NCBI GenBank assembly: GCA_021234155.1
Contig: JAJEKV010000014.1
Location: 4,293,563 to 4,357,562, forward strand
DNA: 64,000 bases
Direction: 5' to 3'
Source: Isoetes taiwanensis
Taxonomy: Eukaryota > Streptophyta > Lycopodiopsida > Isoetales > Isoetaceae
Shown here piece by piece: positions 33,171-44,884 of this stretch. Position numbers and translations under genes: made by a program. The notes below the pieces were generated by a model. That model worked only from the letters and a program-made list of their open reading frames with translations, was not told where the DNA came from and made no database searches. The first letter of the stretch is position 1. Each line of letters begins with the position of its first letter.

Positions 33171-35860
33171 AACAATTCTCTCCACGTTCAATTCTGAGCC
33201 ATTGATCGGCAAGGAAGAGAGATCAGAGCGGGGATTATATGCAAAGAAAGGTAGCAATGAAAGAATTCCCCTTCTAAGATTAAGCCTTCAAAGGCCGAAT
33301 AAGAAATTGAGAATGAGTGGCCAGAATACTAAGAAAATTCGGGGAAAATTTATGAAGTATTCAACAAATCCCGTACAAATGTTGATGACAATGACAAAAG
33401 GCCGCATCCTTGGCAGTCTTCTTTGGAGGGCAAAGGGATTTACCAATTGCTTCTATAAAGAAATCTAGCCCGGAGTTACTGTAATAGAGCAAATGATTCG
33501 AAGAATTTGAAGGAAACAATGCAAGAATTTATAAGTTTGAGGATTAAATGGAAGGAAGTCCCACCACGATAATGGCGTGACAGAAATACAAATGGTGTCA
33601 AACCATTGAATCAAGCGAAGTGGCGAGGATTACTTTCGACATCCCGAAAAAACAATTTCAAATGGCACTGAAAAGTGCAAGCTAACGAAAGGGAAGGACG
33701 TGGTCAATGTTAGGGAGGGGAGGCGGATGGATAGCATGTTAGATCACAATAAGAAAATTTTGTTATCAAGTTAGAATGAGAAAAGACAGAGTTTCTCCAT
33801 ACAAGAAAAACGTATGTATGTCGAGGCGAGGAAAAAGATGGAACATCAATTCACCTTCTTGAAGTCATTAGTAAGTATTCATCCTATATTGTAGGGTTCA
33901 TTGCTCTATGTAGCATTTATTTGGCATTCCTGCGATTTCCCTGGGTTTGCAATTCTACCTCGAGGGTTTAGGAGGAAATCCTCATATCAAAATTGCATTC
34001 TTGAACTTTTGAAGGTTGAAACCTAGTTTTTGTAGGAGGATGCGTGAGAGGCATACATCTTTATTTGCATTTCACTTGAAATTTGAATACATCATGCACA
34101 GGATTGAGCAATTTGAAAAATCGGGTGGAGTTCATAACAATTGCAAGCTGCCTTTGTGAGATTTGTGTACGGCCCGGAAATAATGCTGACAAAGGGCATA
34201 CAATCAAGTGTACGGTGATTTATGGAGACAAATGAGTGCTGCAAAGGTGATGATGAAAGTGGTTTTGATCATAAGCGCTTGATGTTGATGTAAAAATGTG
34301 GGTTGGATAGAATTAGAAAATGTCTGAGGAAATGGATGGCAGCAGGGGTTCGGTACTAGTTAGTGGAAGACATTTGAAAAGCAACTGTGGACCCGGTGAA
34401 GATTGGGGATCCAAAAGGCTTTGGTACAAACGTCTTGAGATTAGTCTGAAGGACCAAGTCCCAAAAAGAATTTCAGAGGAAGTGAAAGAAGGTAATATCA
34501 TTTTGTTCCACACAATTACATAGCACATTGTGAGCCATCGTTTAACGTGTGTGTCATCATTTTCGAGGAAGATACAATTGTATCATTTATTGACTTCTGA
34601 AAAATTCTGACATCAAGATCGAATGAGCTGATCAATGCAGCGGCATACAGACCAGTTTCTATACTTGTTCACATAACATATAGGCATGACAAAAGTCGCG
34701 ATATTCTGTTCTGTCTTGACAAGAAGCTGTCCAAGAAGAGAAAAAAAACGAGAAGGTTGGGCGGTCAGAATAGACTCAACAGCGGTTAGGAAGGTCATAA
34801 AGACTCACTTTGCATTCACGATGATAAAAGTGCATGACTCATTATTTGTGGAACCTTTGCCTACAAAAGCATGTTGCATGGCTTAAGGGAGCGAGGAAAT
34901 AAGTATGAGAAGCATTGGTTTTGGAGTGATGGTCACTCATCACAATTCAAGTCGAAAACCTTTTTTTTTTCTTAGGCGAGTACTTCACAATCAATGACAA
35001 GGAAATAGTGTGGAACTACTTTGCTCATGAGTATGGTAAAGGTGAACATGATAGTGCAGTCTTTGTTATCAAAAGGTCACGCCTAAGTAAGGAACAACTC
35101 AAACCCATGGTGTGCAAATCGAGGCATGCTAAAGATATTGTAAAATTTACGTGGTACATATTTATTGATCTACCTTGATCATTGAAATAGATGAGATCAA
35201 AAGATATTTTGGGAAATTGAACTTCTTTGTTGTGGCAAACATGGAAGAATATGGAAATTGAAACACTCAAAGGCACAAAGAAGATTCATTATGTCCGGAC
35301 ACATCGGCCGAGGACCCAGAATCAAACAAAGCTTGCTCATAGATGCACATCATGTTTACTCGCTCGTTTTGCATGGATCATAGTGGGACTCCGCATCAAT
35401 CTGAGTAGATTTGGAAAAAGGGAGATGGCCGACTTAAAACCGGAGTTGAGAAGAAAAGGGACTCTTGAACAAGCCAATGAATGGATCAGTAATTTGGTAG
35501 AGGTAGGTGACAATTTCTTGCAAAGTGAATCTTTGAGGTAGACAATTCAGAGGGTGGACTTCTATATCCTCAAGTGCATACGAAATGCACACTTGAAGAT
35601 TCATACAAAGATGGATGGGGGCAAAATTTGAGTGCATGAGGTTATCTTAAGTGGATTGTATTATCAATTCTTGGTAATTTCAAGTATATGTTGCTCACTA
35701 AACAACCCAAGCCTCCGTTACCAGCCCATGTGGTAAGATATCCTAAAATTGATATGGAAAAAATAGAAGGCAACCGCAGACATGTCTGAAATTTCCAGAG
35801 ACCCATGAAAAAATTATGGCCAGGTCTCCCAATAACAATGTAATTCTTTGACACTTAACC
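33171..35860 (+). pseudogene. Degraded transposase-like gene (DG..QFK / YGKGxxD type)
   Basis: Coding-like pieces follow one another on the plus strand in changing frames. Near 33395 a frame reads KGRILGSLLWRAKGFTNCF. Near 33770 comes SFSIQEKRMYVEARKKMEHQ, and 34340-34520 has SKRLWYKRLEISLKDQVPKR and SEEVKEGNIILFHTIT. At 34922 WSDGHSSQFKSK, then at 34981 onward FTINDKEIVWNYFAHEYGKG and EHDSAVFVIKRSRLSKEQL. From 35227 a 104-codon open frame begins with IETLKGTKKIHYVRTHRPR. The order SDGxxxQFK, then W-x-[FY]-x3-[HY]GKGxxDxxxxxxKR, is one I associate with multicopy transposase-like proteins; acidic residues in these blocks could be catalytic, by inference. I cannot name the superfamily or find terminal repeats. 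The frame changes at a T10 run (34961-34970), possibly a homopolymer sequencing error. Confidence 0.5.
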
Positions 35861-36540
35861 AAATTGATGGCATTCTTTTCCAAGTGATTTGGTTGTCCGA
35901 AGACCTAAGCACGTAAGCACACATTTGTATATATATTAATAATAGTGAGGATGCACAAGGGTGGTGTGCATGGACCGTGATTTGAAATGAAGATTGAATT
36001 GTTGTTTAAGAATGTACATTTGTGACATTGGAATAACATTCAATTATTTATTTTGATACCATCACTATCCCAACATTCTTGGCAAAATTATATTGTAAAG
36101 GCATTTCCTCGATGTGACATGTGTCAATTCAATGGTCGTCACGGTATTTTTAAGCCTGGTTCTGAATTAATTGTTACGCGCCGTGAGGTTTTTCATTATC
36201 TTGGCCGCCTAAATAGGATTTAAGCACTAGGCCCCTTAATCGCAAGATTTCAGCTCTTCTTACGCCCTCCATACCGCCTTAAGCTTGCCGAGAATCCGTT
36301 CCAATTAAGCCTCCACGCTCGCTTTATTTGCAATGGCCTGCATGCAGTGGAAACCAAGCACAGTATGTGCTTAAACAAGTGCCGAAGATGCGGATGTCGC
36401 CCAAATACAAGGGGGGCCTACTTCTTCGAGCCGTTCCGGCCCATTCAAGAATGGTTAATCAAGATCGAGAGGGAAGAAGAAGGTATTATCTTGTTTTGCA
36501 TTTTTTTTTTTTGTTTTGTTTTTCTTTTTTCTAACATTCT
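35861..36540. other. Gene-free stretch
   Basis: A frame near 36330-36450 contains CLNKCRRCGCRPN, cysteine-rich but too short to assign. It may be a C-terminal remnant of the preceding element. T-rich run at 36499-36530. Confidence 0.35.
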
Positions 36541-36575
36541 TGTTTACGTAAGGAGCGTGAAGGGAAGGTGAAGTG

Positions 36576-36606
<31 letters not shown>

Positions 36607-36925
36607 TGGAAGAAGAAGAGGAAACTCAAGAAGAAGAAGAAGACAATTAAAGGAAGACAATTGAGGAGGAAGAGGAAGATGGAGAGGAAGAGGAAGAGGG
36701 ATGAAGAAGAAGAAAAAATTGCTTTTTAGAAGAGCCGTGCCGCCCACTAAGAGGCAGAGGAGGCAGGAATTGAGGAGAATGTGTGGAGTGAGCCAGAAAA
36801 GCCCTTAGAAGACACCCAAGACACCCCTTGAAGACACCCCTGCTCAAAGACACTGCGCTCAAGACACCCACCTAAGACCACCCACGATCAAAGACACCCC
36901 CACTGAAGACACCGGCTCAAGGCCT
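36541..36925. repeat. Polypurine tract followed by GACACCC repeats
   Basis: About 36560-36715 is almost pure A+G on the plus strand (GAAGAA and GGAAGA units). About 36806-36915 is a degenerate array of GACACCC-containing units of roughly 14-20 bp. Frames through either are compositional, not genes. Confidence 0.8.
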
Positions 36926-38060
36926 TTTTTTAGAAAATTTTGTTAATATACAAAAAATTTTTGTCTCTCACAATTTTCTCTACTTGTCTCATCTACTTCT
37001 TTTTCAAAGCATCACATTTTGTTTTTTTTCTATTGAGTAAAAGAATGAATTCATTTGATGTTCTTTTTTCTATTATCCATGCGGTGGCAAAACATTGAAT
37101 TCTTATGGTAATAAAATCATATTCTGTTGAATGTAATAAAGGTGCGCTCAAACACTAAGCACTTTAATTAGTTTCGCAAGCAGTGCTTGTGTAAGCACCT
37201 GAATGCAAGACACACATGCAATAAATGGCTATCTCAGAACAAATATATAGCATAACGAAGAAGTTAATCGCAAAACACAGATTTAAACATATATGTTTTC
37301 ATCTATGAAATGTTATTTTGTCTATCTATCAAATTTATGAAGTTCATTCAATTCCAAGTATCCATTCAGATTAGCGGAGTGTAACAAAGGTTTCAGCTCT
37401 TTCATTAGTTTCAAACACTAAGCACTTTAATCACTTTTCAAAGAAGCAGCGCCGCTGAGTGAGTAAGCATCGAACACCACGGCACTTATGCACAAACAGC
37501 GTACCTTTAAACAGTTATATGGCTTAGCAATAAGCACCGCACCTTACCGCATGACGGTAAGCACATGGTGACATTAAAGCAACTACCTAAAAGTATCGTC
37601 CACTGAAGACAATAAGCGATTCCGCCATTAAGACTCAAACCATAGCACTTTGGGGCAATTTTTTTTAAGCACTTGATAAGTTTTAAGCATCCCTTCAACA
37701 AGATTGAAGTATATATAAACAATATAGCAAAACTTATAGACAAGTCTCCGTGATTGAACTACATAAACAATATAGCAATAACATTCTTAAATTAAGATAA
37801 AGATGGTACATGAAAAGTGTAGGATTCCTTGGCCTAAATAAATGACAAAGCGGCCAATTATCATGGAGAATGACAAGCGCCATCACCATAAACCTTCCAA
37901 TTCCTCTTCACAAACTCGTAGAATCGCAATCTGTTTTCCGAAAAAGTCTTTCCAAGCATAGCTTCATAATCTTTCTATCCGTCTTAGGCCAAGGCTTGTA
38001 TCTATGTGTATTCTTCACCAAAGACTTCATTTCTTCCTCGGCCTTGGCCAGCAAGATTTC
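36926..38060. other. Gene-free stretch
   Basis: AT-rich. CAAACACTAAGCACTTTAAT occurs near 37150 and near 37413, a dispersed duplication. No coding signal. Confidence 0.4.
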
Positions 38061-38067
38061 TTTTCTT

Positions 38068-38620
38068 CTATCTTTGGGGTGAGTAATGGAAGCACTTCAT
38101 CATGGACATCCATCTTGAATGCAAAACCGCAGAAAATTTCGGGGATTTGCTAAGGTAAGACTTGTACAATGAATCATCAAGAAGCAAAGTCTTACCCGAG
38201 AATCTTGGGTATGACTCATATATTTTCCCAAGGGTTTCATCATGACTGATGACCAAGCTTGTTAGGGTGGTGAAAACCTGTCTGCACACATTTTTCCCCT
38301 CCCCCCATACAAAATTCAAAATCGCCCCTCAAATTGACATAGTACTTGCAGCACATCTTCCACATTGAGAGTTGCATTGATGACCATATACCAACACGAC
38401 ACTTCAGAATAAAGTCTTCAAGAAGAACATCAGCTCTGGTCTGAATATCACTTTCTTTTCTTCGCTAGTGTATGTCATTGTCAATCCCGCCCAAGCGTAT
38501 GTGTTCATTTGCACCAAATGTTTTTACCAACACACCATTTAAATCCAAGACAATGAGTTTATCTTTGGTGGCAAATCAATATTTAGCACGTTGGAACATC
38601 CTGAATACCTACACAACAGA
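38068..38620 (-). pseudogene. FCP1/NIF-like HAD phosphatase domain relic
   Basis: On the minus strand, starting after an acceptor-like TTGTGTAG near 38610, the pieces match the FCP1-homology domain in order. KLIVLDLNGVLV at about 38560 is the catalytic aspartate loop of the plant LDLNG type; RADVLLEDFILKCRVGIWSS near 38430-38370 is the second strand with WSS; HDETLGKIYESYPRF and KTLLLDDSLYKSYLSKSP near 38250-38150 give the conserved double aspartate. The last piece is an open frame of 83 codons (38319-38068). Family members dephosphorylate serine/threonine, classically in the RNA polymerase II C-terminal domain. A stop after GGIDNDIH and frame changes break it. In the first loop DxDG reads DLNG, so the second aspartate is absent, as in many plant FCP1-like proteins of unknown activity. 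Confidence 0.7.
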
Positions 38621-39604
38621 ATTACTACATGAATAAATAGATGAAGATGAAAATGAAAAATGGGTTGAATGTGGAAACCTTTCTCAGATCAAAAAGATTC
38701 TTCTCCTCGATTCCAACAGAATGAACCGGGTAATCCTACAAAGAATGCAACAAAAGAAAATCAATAATATTCAATGTTTTAATCAACACCTGTTGTGGCC
38801 TTGCCCAACAATGCCCATACCCCCCCTTTCCAGTAGGGTTAATGGCAAAGAATCACTTGTTGAAGATCGTGCCTCAAACTAAAACTTGAGGGCCCGATTG
38901 CTCGAGATTTTCTTGACACACTTCGATATGTGTGGTGTCATGATTGAGATCTGCTTCCCGTGATCTTTTGCATAGCTACTTCTTGTTCTCTTTCTTGTAG
39001 CCCTAACAACTACTTTGCTATCCCTCCACCTACCCCTCTTTGTTCTTCCCGCCTTTCTTCCTTTTCTCAAAAATATTCAGCTGTTGCCCTCATCCCATGG
39101 AATTACTCCCTCAACTTCCTTAGGTGCTTCAAAGGTGTACAATCAAGTTCTGTTTTTTTCCAACCGGTGTTGTGTTTGTTTCTTCTATAGCTTCGATGGC
39201 TTCTTGGACGTGGTGGTGGTTCCATGCAGCCAGCAATCAAATCGACTACAATTGATCAGACTCCTATAGGACTTTCTGTGTGTTGTGCATCTTCAAATGG
39301 CACCATTGTCCTTCTTTTGAACCCTCAACGGTGAGACCTCAATTGCGGTGACGGATTAACACATCCTTTTTTTGTGTACTATTTGAAGCACCTGCAACAT
39401 GGTCAAAACCTAGCTCACGTCAAATACACCCTCGCACCTTCAGTAAGGCAAACATGAATACATTGTCCTCCTCTCAACAATGAACAACAAGCTATATGAT
39501 ACTCATGTTGGCAATTCAGTGCTAAACTTAACCTTCGTAAGCTTTAGTGAATTCGGACCACATGCCGAATATGTATAAAATGAATCTTCCACTAGCAACT
39601 TATC
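38621..39604. other. Gene-free stretch
   Basis: A minus-strand frame at 39070-38879 is very basic (RKGRKAGRTKRGRWRD) and may belong to the same broken gene as the neighbouring FCP1-like and coiled-coil relics. Otherwise nothing recognised. Confidence 0.35.
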
Positions 39605-40032
39605 TCAGATAATAGTAGAGATGCTAAATGTTGCAGGAGTATCCATTTTCAGCTTCCACAAATTGTTTTTATGTAGAATGCAGAAGTCTCGTTCTTTTCC
39701 GAGAACTTTTAACTCCTCCTCAAGTTTGAGTTTACGTTTGACCTGCTCATTAACAGATGTAGGGTTCATTGCTTTTTGTACCTTGTTCTCGTGCTATTTC
39801 CATCCAGACTCCGCTCCAAATCTTTAATTTCGCCCAACTCACATGTTGATTAAGCGAACTCCTCCCGCTTTTGTAGCCAACCATTTGTGGCCCTGCCTTT
39901 AAACTGTTTTTCAGCCTCTTCCAACATCATTTTCGTAGAATCGGAGGCCCTTCTACTGCCTTTCAGCTCACTTCCCACCTTCCAGATTCTTTGTGATAAG
40001 TAAACTGATTTTCCAATCTCCCATCTTTGCAT
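39605..40032 (-). pseudogene. Coiled-coil protein remnants
   Basis: Two minus-strand open pieces: 40032-39850 (60 codons, MMLEEAEKQFKGRATNGWLQ) and 39769-39605 (54 codons, VKRKLKLEEELKVLGKERDF). Both have the charged heptad-like pattern of coiled coils. Further similar short pieces continue upstream to about 40600. They lie in the same orientation as, and upstream of, the FCP1-like relic, so they could be parts of one decayed gene; no specific family is recognised. Confidence 0.35.
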
Positions 40033-41055
40033 TCTCTAAGGTTTTATGTTTTCATCACATGCATCGGACCTCATTTGATCCAAACGCCACCTTTTGGCTT
40101 TGCCTTCATTTTCAGTTTTTCCTAACATGTGCTTCCAAAACATCCGCCTCTGCTTTTACTTGTCTATTGTTGTGGTATCTTTGACATTGCACGAAGAAAT
40201 GCAAATCAGCCCGGTTACTTTTGTGTTCCTCGTGCAAGTATTGATCTAGTGCAATTTTCAAACGCAAAAAGCAAGGGCCGGGCTTGCTTTCTTACTTTTT
40301 GTTGTGACAATTCTTGTAGATTTTTCTAAGCAGAGTTTTCAACTTCTCTTGAAGATGCTCCTTGCACAAAGGCCATTTTATCTTTCCTTTGTTCAACTTC
40401 TTTGTCCAAACAAATCCCAATCTCGATCCGCGACATTATTTTCCAACCAAGCTTCTTCCTCGTGGGCTTCACCACTCAATTGCATGCACCTCGATGGTGT
40501 GAAAATCATCGGCGCTCCATGCCTCCATCACAACGGTGAAACACCGGACCGAAGTTTTCGCGCCGTGGGAAAAGGAGGGAGAAGGGCGCGACGCTCGACG
40601 ACGTCTCATGAAGTTTCAAAGACTTAAAGTGCTTAAACGCTCGCCAAAAAGTTGTACCCCACTAGCGATTTTACACCTTTGTTACTTTACACTATAAAGA
40701 GATGGGCTTATATCACTTCTATGTAATGAAAATATGTTGTTAGGAAACATGTTGTAGACATAGTTGTGATGTGGACCCAACAAGTGTGACGTGGAAGGTG
40801 GAAAAATTCCACATCAACGGGTAAGATCGGGATGGAGGGCTAAGATTGTTTGATGCATATAGCAATTTGGCCCATGCACTTCCGATGAATGATTTTCTAG
40901 GATAGCTCAAGACCGAAGCTTCCGTCCGCATCGGATCGACATGTATCCACCCATCAATTCAAACTTGCAAACCTTGGCGGACCGATAAATACCATATCTC
41001 GACTCAAGCTCAGGTTTTTAATGCAATCGATTTTCAAGAATAGGAGGCAAACTTA
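40033..41055. other. Gene-free stretch
   Basis: Short ORFs in all frames; the minus strand near 40300-40600 may hold further coiled-coil remnants. Nothing certain. Confidence 0.35.
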
Positions 41056-42361
41056 TGTGTCGGCCATATAATGTGACGTGCCACATCTTCCAAACAAACG
41101 CCATGTCATTATGGTGAATATGCTTCTTCTAAGAAGTTGCAAATTGCCTAGGCAAATTCTTCATTTTTCTATCCCTTCATCTTTTGCCATCTCATGCTCA
41201 TGCCATATCATCACTAATAATTATTTGTAAAGTCACATTTTCAAGAAAGTTTGGTTTCTCTTTCTTATGACACCTCGTCATTCCAGTGCCATGTCATCTT
41301 GCTTGCCACTATTACCTACTTATCACACTCAGAAAATCTCCCTTTCCTTTTAATTGGCCTAGTCATTTTCTATCTAAATTGCATAAATGCTTAGTCATCA
41401 TGCCACATAGCACACCATCCAAAGGAATGCCATGTCACCAAGGAGAAACATGTTTTTTTTAAGTTGTCTAGGCAAATTCTTTGTTTTCCTGCCGCTTCAT
41501 CTTTTGCCACCTCACCACTCATCTTTACCACCTCATCATACTGATGCCATGTCATCTTCCAAAATTTTTGCAAAGAAAGAAGCTTGCTTGCTCTTTTGAT
41601 GCCACCTCATCATTTCTAGTGCCATATCATTACCATGTCACTATATGTGCCACTATTCTACTCTGCATTGCCACTCTGCTCTAATTTGCATGACGTAAAA
41701 ATACTATCTATCTATTTATCTATTTCTTTCCCTCTTTCGGTTATTTTCTTATTCTTCTCTCTCCAAAAGATATTGGGTTGTGGGGAGGTTACTTAAGTGT
41801 GCACCAACACAATGCTCTAGATTTTGCATGTTGGATTTTACTCATATGATGTGTGCCTTGCATGGAAGAGAATGTGAAATAATCAAACTTGTAAGCCACA
41901 CATTAGCAAAGATGAACAAAAAGATAAGATAAGATAAGATGAATTTTTACGTCCACGGGAACCCAACGGGTTATGGGACGGCACATGCAAGGGCAACAGC
42001 CCATCTAAAAGGCATTATATCTTTGAGGAGAAGGAAGGTAATGCATATAAGTAAAAAACTAAACTTTATAAGAATGTAATTTTGTGACATTGAAGTCTAG
42101 GCTTCATATTGCAGACGTATATGTAGCTAAACTTGATGAGTTATTTTTGGGTTTTAGTTGAGTTTGAGTTGTACCTTCTCTAGGTATATCTTTGTCGATA
42201 CCTCATTGTTGTTATTCCCTGCTTATCTCACTCAAGAAATCTTTTTTTTTCCAAAAAAATGGCCTAGTCATTTTCTATCTAAAGTGCATAAAATGCTTAG
42301 TCATCATGTTACATGCCCCACCATCCAAAGAAATGCCATGTCACCATGGAGAAATATGAAG
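41056..42361. repeat. Degenerate GCCATGTCATC-type repeats with a 94-bp duplication
   Basis: Motifs such as TGCCATGTCATC and GCCACCTCATC recur many times between 41060 and 41660. A segment of about 94 bp starting GGCCTAGTCATTTTCTATCT at 41357 recurs at 42261 in direct orientation. A LINE 3' end lies between the two copies. Confidence 0.7.
41921..42000 (-). mobile_element. LINE 3' terminus with (CTTAT)n tail
   Basis: Minus strand: GGTTCCCGTGGACGTAAAAA followed by CTTAT units (about 41942-41921). It has the same terminal block as the other copies, but with a different tail unit. Confidence 0.7.
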
Positions 42362-42900
42362 CGCCAAAGTAGCTCATGTCCAACACATTCGTAGCCAATT
42401 GGCCCAGGAGGTGGTTGCGTTATTGCCATGTTGCGCATTCGTCTCTCTTTCGTTGCAAAAAATGACCATGTAACTTGGTCCCTAGGGTAGTTTCACCATT
42501 CAGACGATTGTGGCGTTGAATCTCCATTTAGAGCCTTTGTATGCTTTCGAATGACAAAACACTTGGCTTTCTACACGGTTGCCCGCAAGATGCGTCGTGG
42601 TTTGATAAGTTTTCCCGGATTGATCTTGGATTTTTTTGAACCTGCTCGAAGCTTGGTCCTTGGACGGATAGAAAAACCGAGCTCTAAGAGGAGGGGGCAT
42701 TAGCATACGGCCTCCCAGAGGAACAATGCAAGGAAAGGCTGCCTCAACAATCTTTCTGGGGTTCATCTCTTAGGGTCTGGCCTCTCGCCTCTAGTGATGC
42801 AGCTGCGCAAAGTCCCGGCCTTCTTTGACTTGGGGAAGGTGCCAATGCTTCTATTAGAACCAATCAGAGAGAGACATGGAGGGAAGGAGGGAGGGAGGAA
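42362..42900. other. Gene-free stretch before the minisatellite
   Basis: No gene recognised. A purine-rich GGGAGGGAGG run immediately precedes the minisatellite. Confidence 0.4.
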
Positions 42901-44340
42901 GCATGTTGGAGCATAGGTGGCATGTTTGAGCCACCTTGACATGTTGGAGCCTGATGGCATTTTGGAGCCTAGGTGGCATGTTTGAGCCACCTTGGCATTT
43001 TGGAGTCTAGGTGGCATGTTTGAGCCACCTTGGCATGTTGGACCCTAGGTGGCACGTTGGAGCCTGCATGACATTTTGGAGCCTAGGTGGCATGTTTGAG
43101 CCACCTTGGCATGTTGGAGTCTAGGTGGCATATTGGAGCCCACGTGGCATGTTTGAGCCACATTGACATGTTGGAGCCTAGGTGGCATGTTGGAGCCCAC
43201 ATGGCATGTTTGAGCCACCTTGGCATGTTTGAGCCATGGTGGCATGTTGGAGCCCACGGAATATTGAGCCACCTTGGCATGTTTGAGCCACCTTGGCATG
43301 TTGAGCCACCTTGGCATGTTGGAACCTAGGTAGCATGTTGGAGCCCATGTGGCATGTTTGAGCCACCTTGGCATGTTCGAGCCTAGGTGGCATGTTGGAA
43401 CCTAGGTGGCATGTTTGAGCCACCTTGGCATGTTGGAGCCTAGGTGGCATGTTGGAGCCCGGTGGCATATTGGGGCCAGCGTGGCATGTTTGAGCCACCT
43501 TGGTTTGAGCCACCTTTGCATGCTAGAGCCTAGGTGGCATGTTGAAGCCCACATGGCATGTTGGAGCCCGCGTGGCATGTTTGAGCCACCTTGGCATGTT
43601 TGAGCCTAGGTGGCATGTTGGAACCTAGGTGGCATGTTTGAGCCACCTTGGCATGTTGGAGCCTAGGTGGGTATGTTGGAGTTGGCGTGCCATGTTTGAG
43701 CTACCTTGGCATGTTGGAGCCTAGGTGGCATGTAGGAGTCTTTCGCGTGGCATGTTTAAGCCACCTGGCATGTTAGAGCACGCATGGCATGTTTGAGACA
43801 CCTTGGCATGTTTGAGCCTAGAGGCGGCATGTTGGAGCCTAGATGGCGTGTTTGAGCCACCTTGGCATGTTAGAGCCCTGGGTGGCATGTTGAAGCTTTG
43901 TGTGTGGCATGTTTGAGCTACCTTGGCATGTTTGAGCCTTGGTGGCATGTTGGTGCCCTGGTGTCATGCTTGAGCCACCTTGGCATGTTAGGAGCCTAGG
44001 TGGCATGTTGGAGAACTTCCACATGGCATGTTTGGAGCCACCTGGCATGTTGGACTGGTGTGGCATGTAGGACTCCATGACATGTTTAAGTCAGCTTGGA
44101 ATGTTTGAGTCTAGGTGGCATGTTGGAGCCTAGGTGGTATGTTGGAGCCCACGTGGCATGTTTGAGCCACCTTGGCATGTTGGAGCCTATAGGTGGCATG
44201 TAGGAGCCTGCATGGCATGTTTGAGCCACCTTGGCAGGTTTGAGCTTGGGTGGCATGTTGGTGCCTAGGTGGCATGCTTGAGCCACCTTGGCATATTGGA
44301 GCCTAGGTGGCATGTTGGAGCCCACGTGGCATGTTTGAGC
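42901..44340. repeat. 19-bp minisatellite, main block
   Basis: Roughly 75 tandem units of about 19 bp, mainly of three types: GGCATGTTGGAGCCTAGGT, GGCATGTTTGAGCCACCTT and GGCATGTTGGAGCCCACGT. Alternation of the first two makes 38-bp dimers in which AGGTGGC and GCCACCT are reverse complements 8 nt apart, a 7-bp hairpin per dimer. Since 3 x 19 = 57 = 19 codons, frames stay open and give spurious 19-residue protein repeats (PRWLKHATWAPT type). These ORFs are not annotated as genes. Confidence 0.93.
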
Positions 44341-44884
44341 ATTCCAGGTTGTGGTGCTTTGCTTAAGAAATAGCCTAAAAAAAACCTCAAAAAAGCCATA
44401 CTTCCTTTACAAAATAGCTATTTAAAAAATACACCTAGTTATAAACCACACCACTTCAGAAAACCACACCTCTTTAAAAAACAACCACTTAAAAATTACA
44501 CCTACTTATAAACCACACCTCAAAAAACTATACTTACTTTAGAAAACAACTACTTAAAAACTACACCTAGTTATAGAAACCACACTTAAAAAAAACCATA
44601 CTTCCTTAAAAAATAGCTCTTTAAAAACTACACCTAGTTATAAACTACACTACTTCAGAAAACCATACTTCATTAAAAAACAACCACTTAAAAACTACAC
44701 CACTTATAAACTACACTTCAAAAAATCATACTTCTTTAAGAAACAGCTATTTAAAAACCACACCCACTTACAAACTACACCTCAAAAAACAACACCTCAA
44801 TTAAAAAAATCACACTACTTCAGAAAACTATACTTCCTTAAAAAACAACCCACTTAGAAACTACACCTCCTTATAAACCACACC
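44341..44884. repeat. A+C-rich, G-poor tandem block 1
   Basis: Degenerate tandem units of roughly 60-65 bp built from motifs such as CATACTTCCTTAAAAAACAA, AACTACACCTAGTTATAAAC and CACACCACTTCAGAAAACC. The plus strand has almost no G. It starts with a leader ATTCCAGGTTGTGGTGCTTT shared with block 2. Confidence 0.9.

Noticed and set aside
36544-36871. Two leucine- and serine-rich minus-strand ORFs
   Set aside because: Translations of the polypurine tract complement; compositional.
43045-43513. Overlapping ORFs encoding a repetitive PRWLKHATWAPT-type protein (both strands)
   Set aside because: Produced by the 19-bp minisatellite, whose triple is a multiple of three; open in several frames and on both strands, with no promoter or conserved start.
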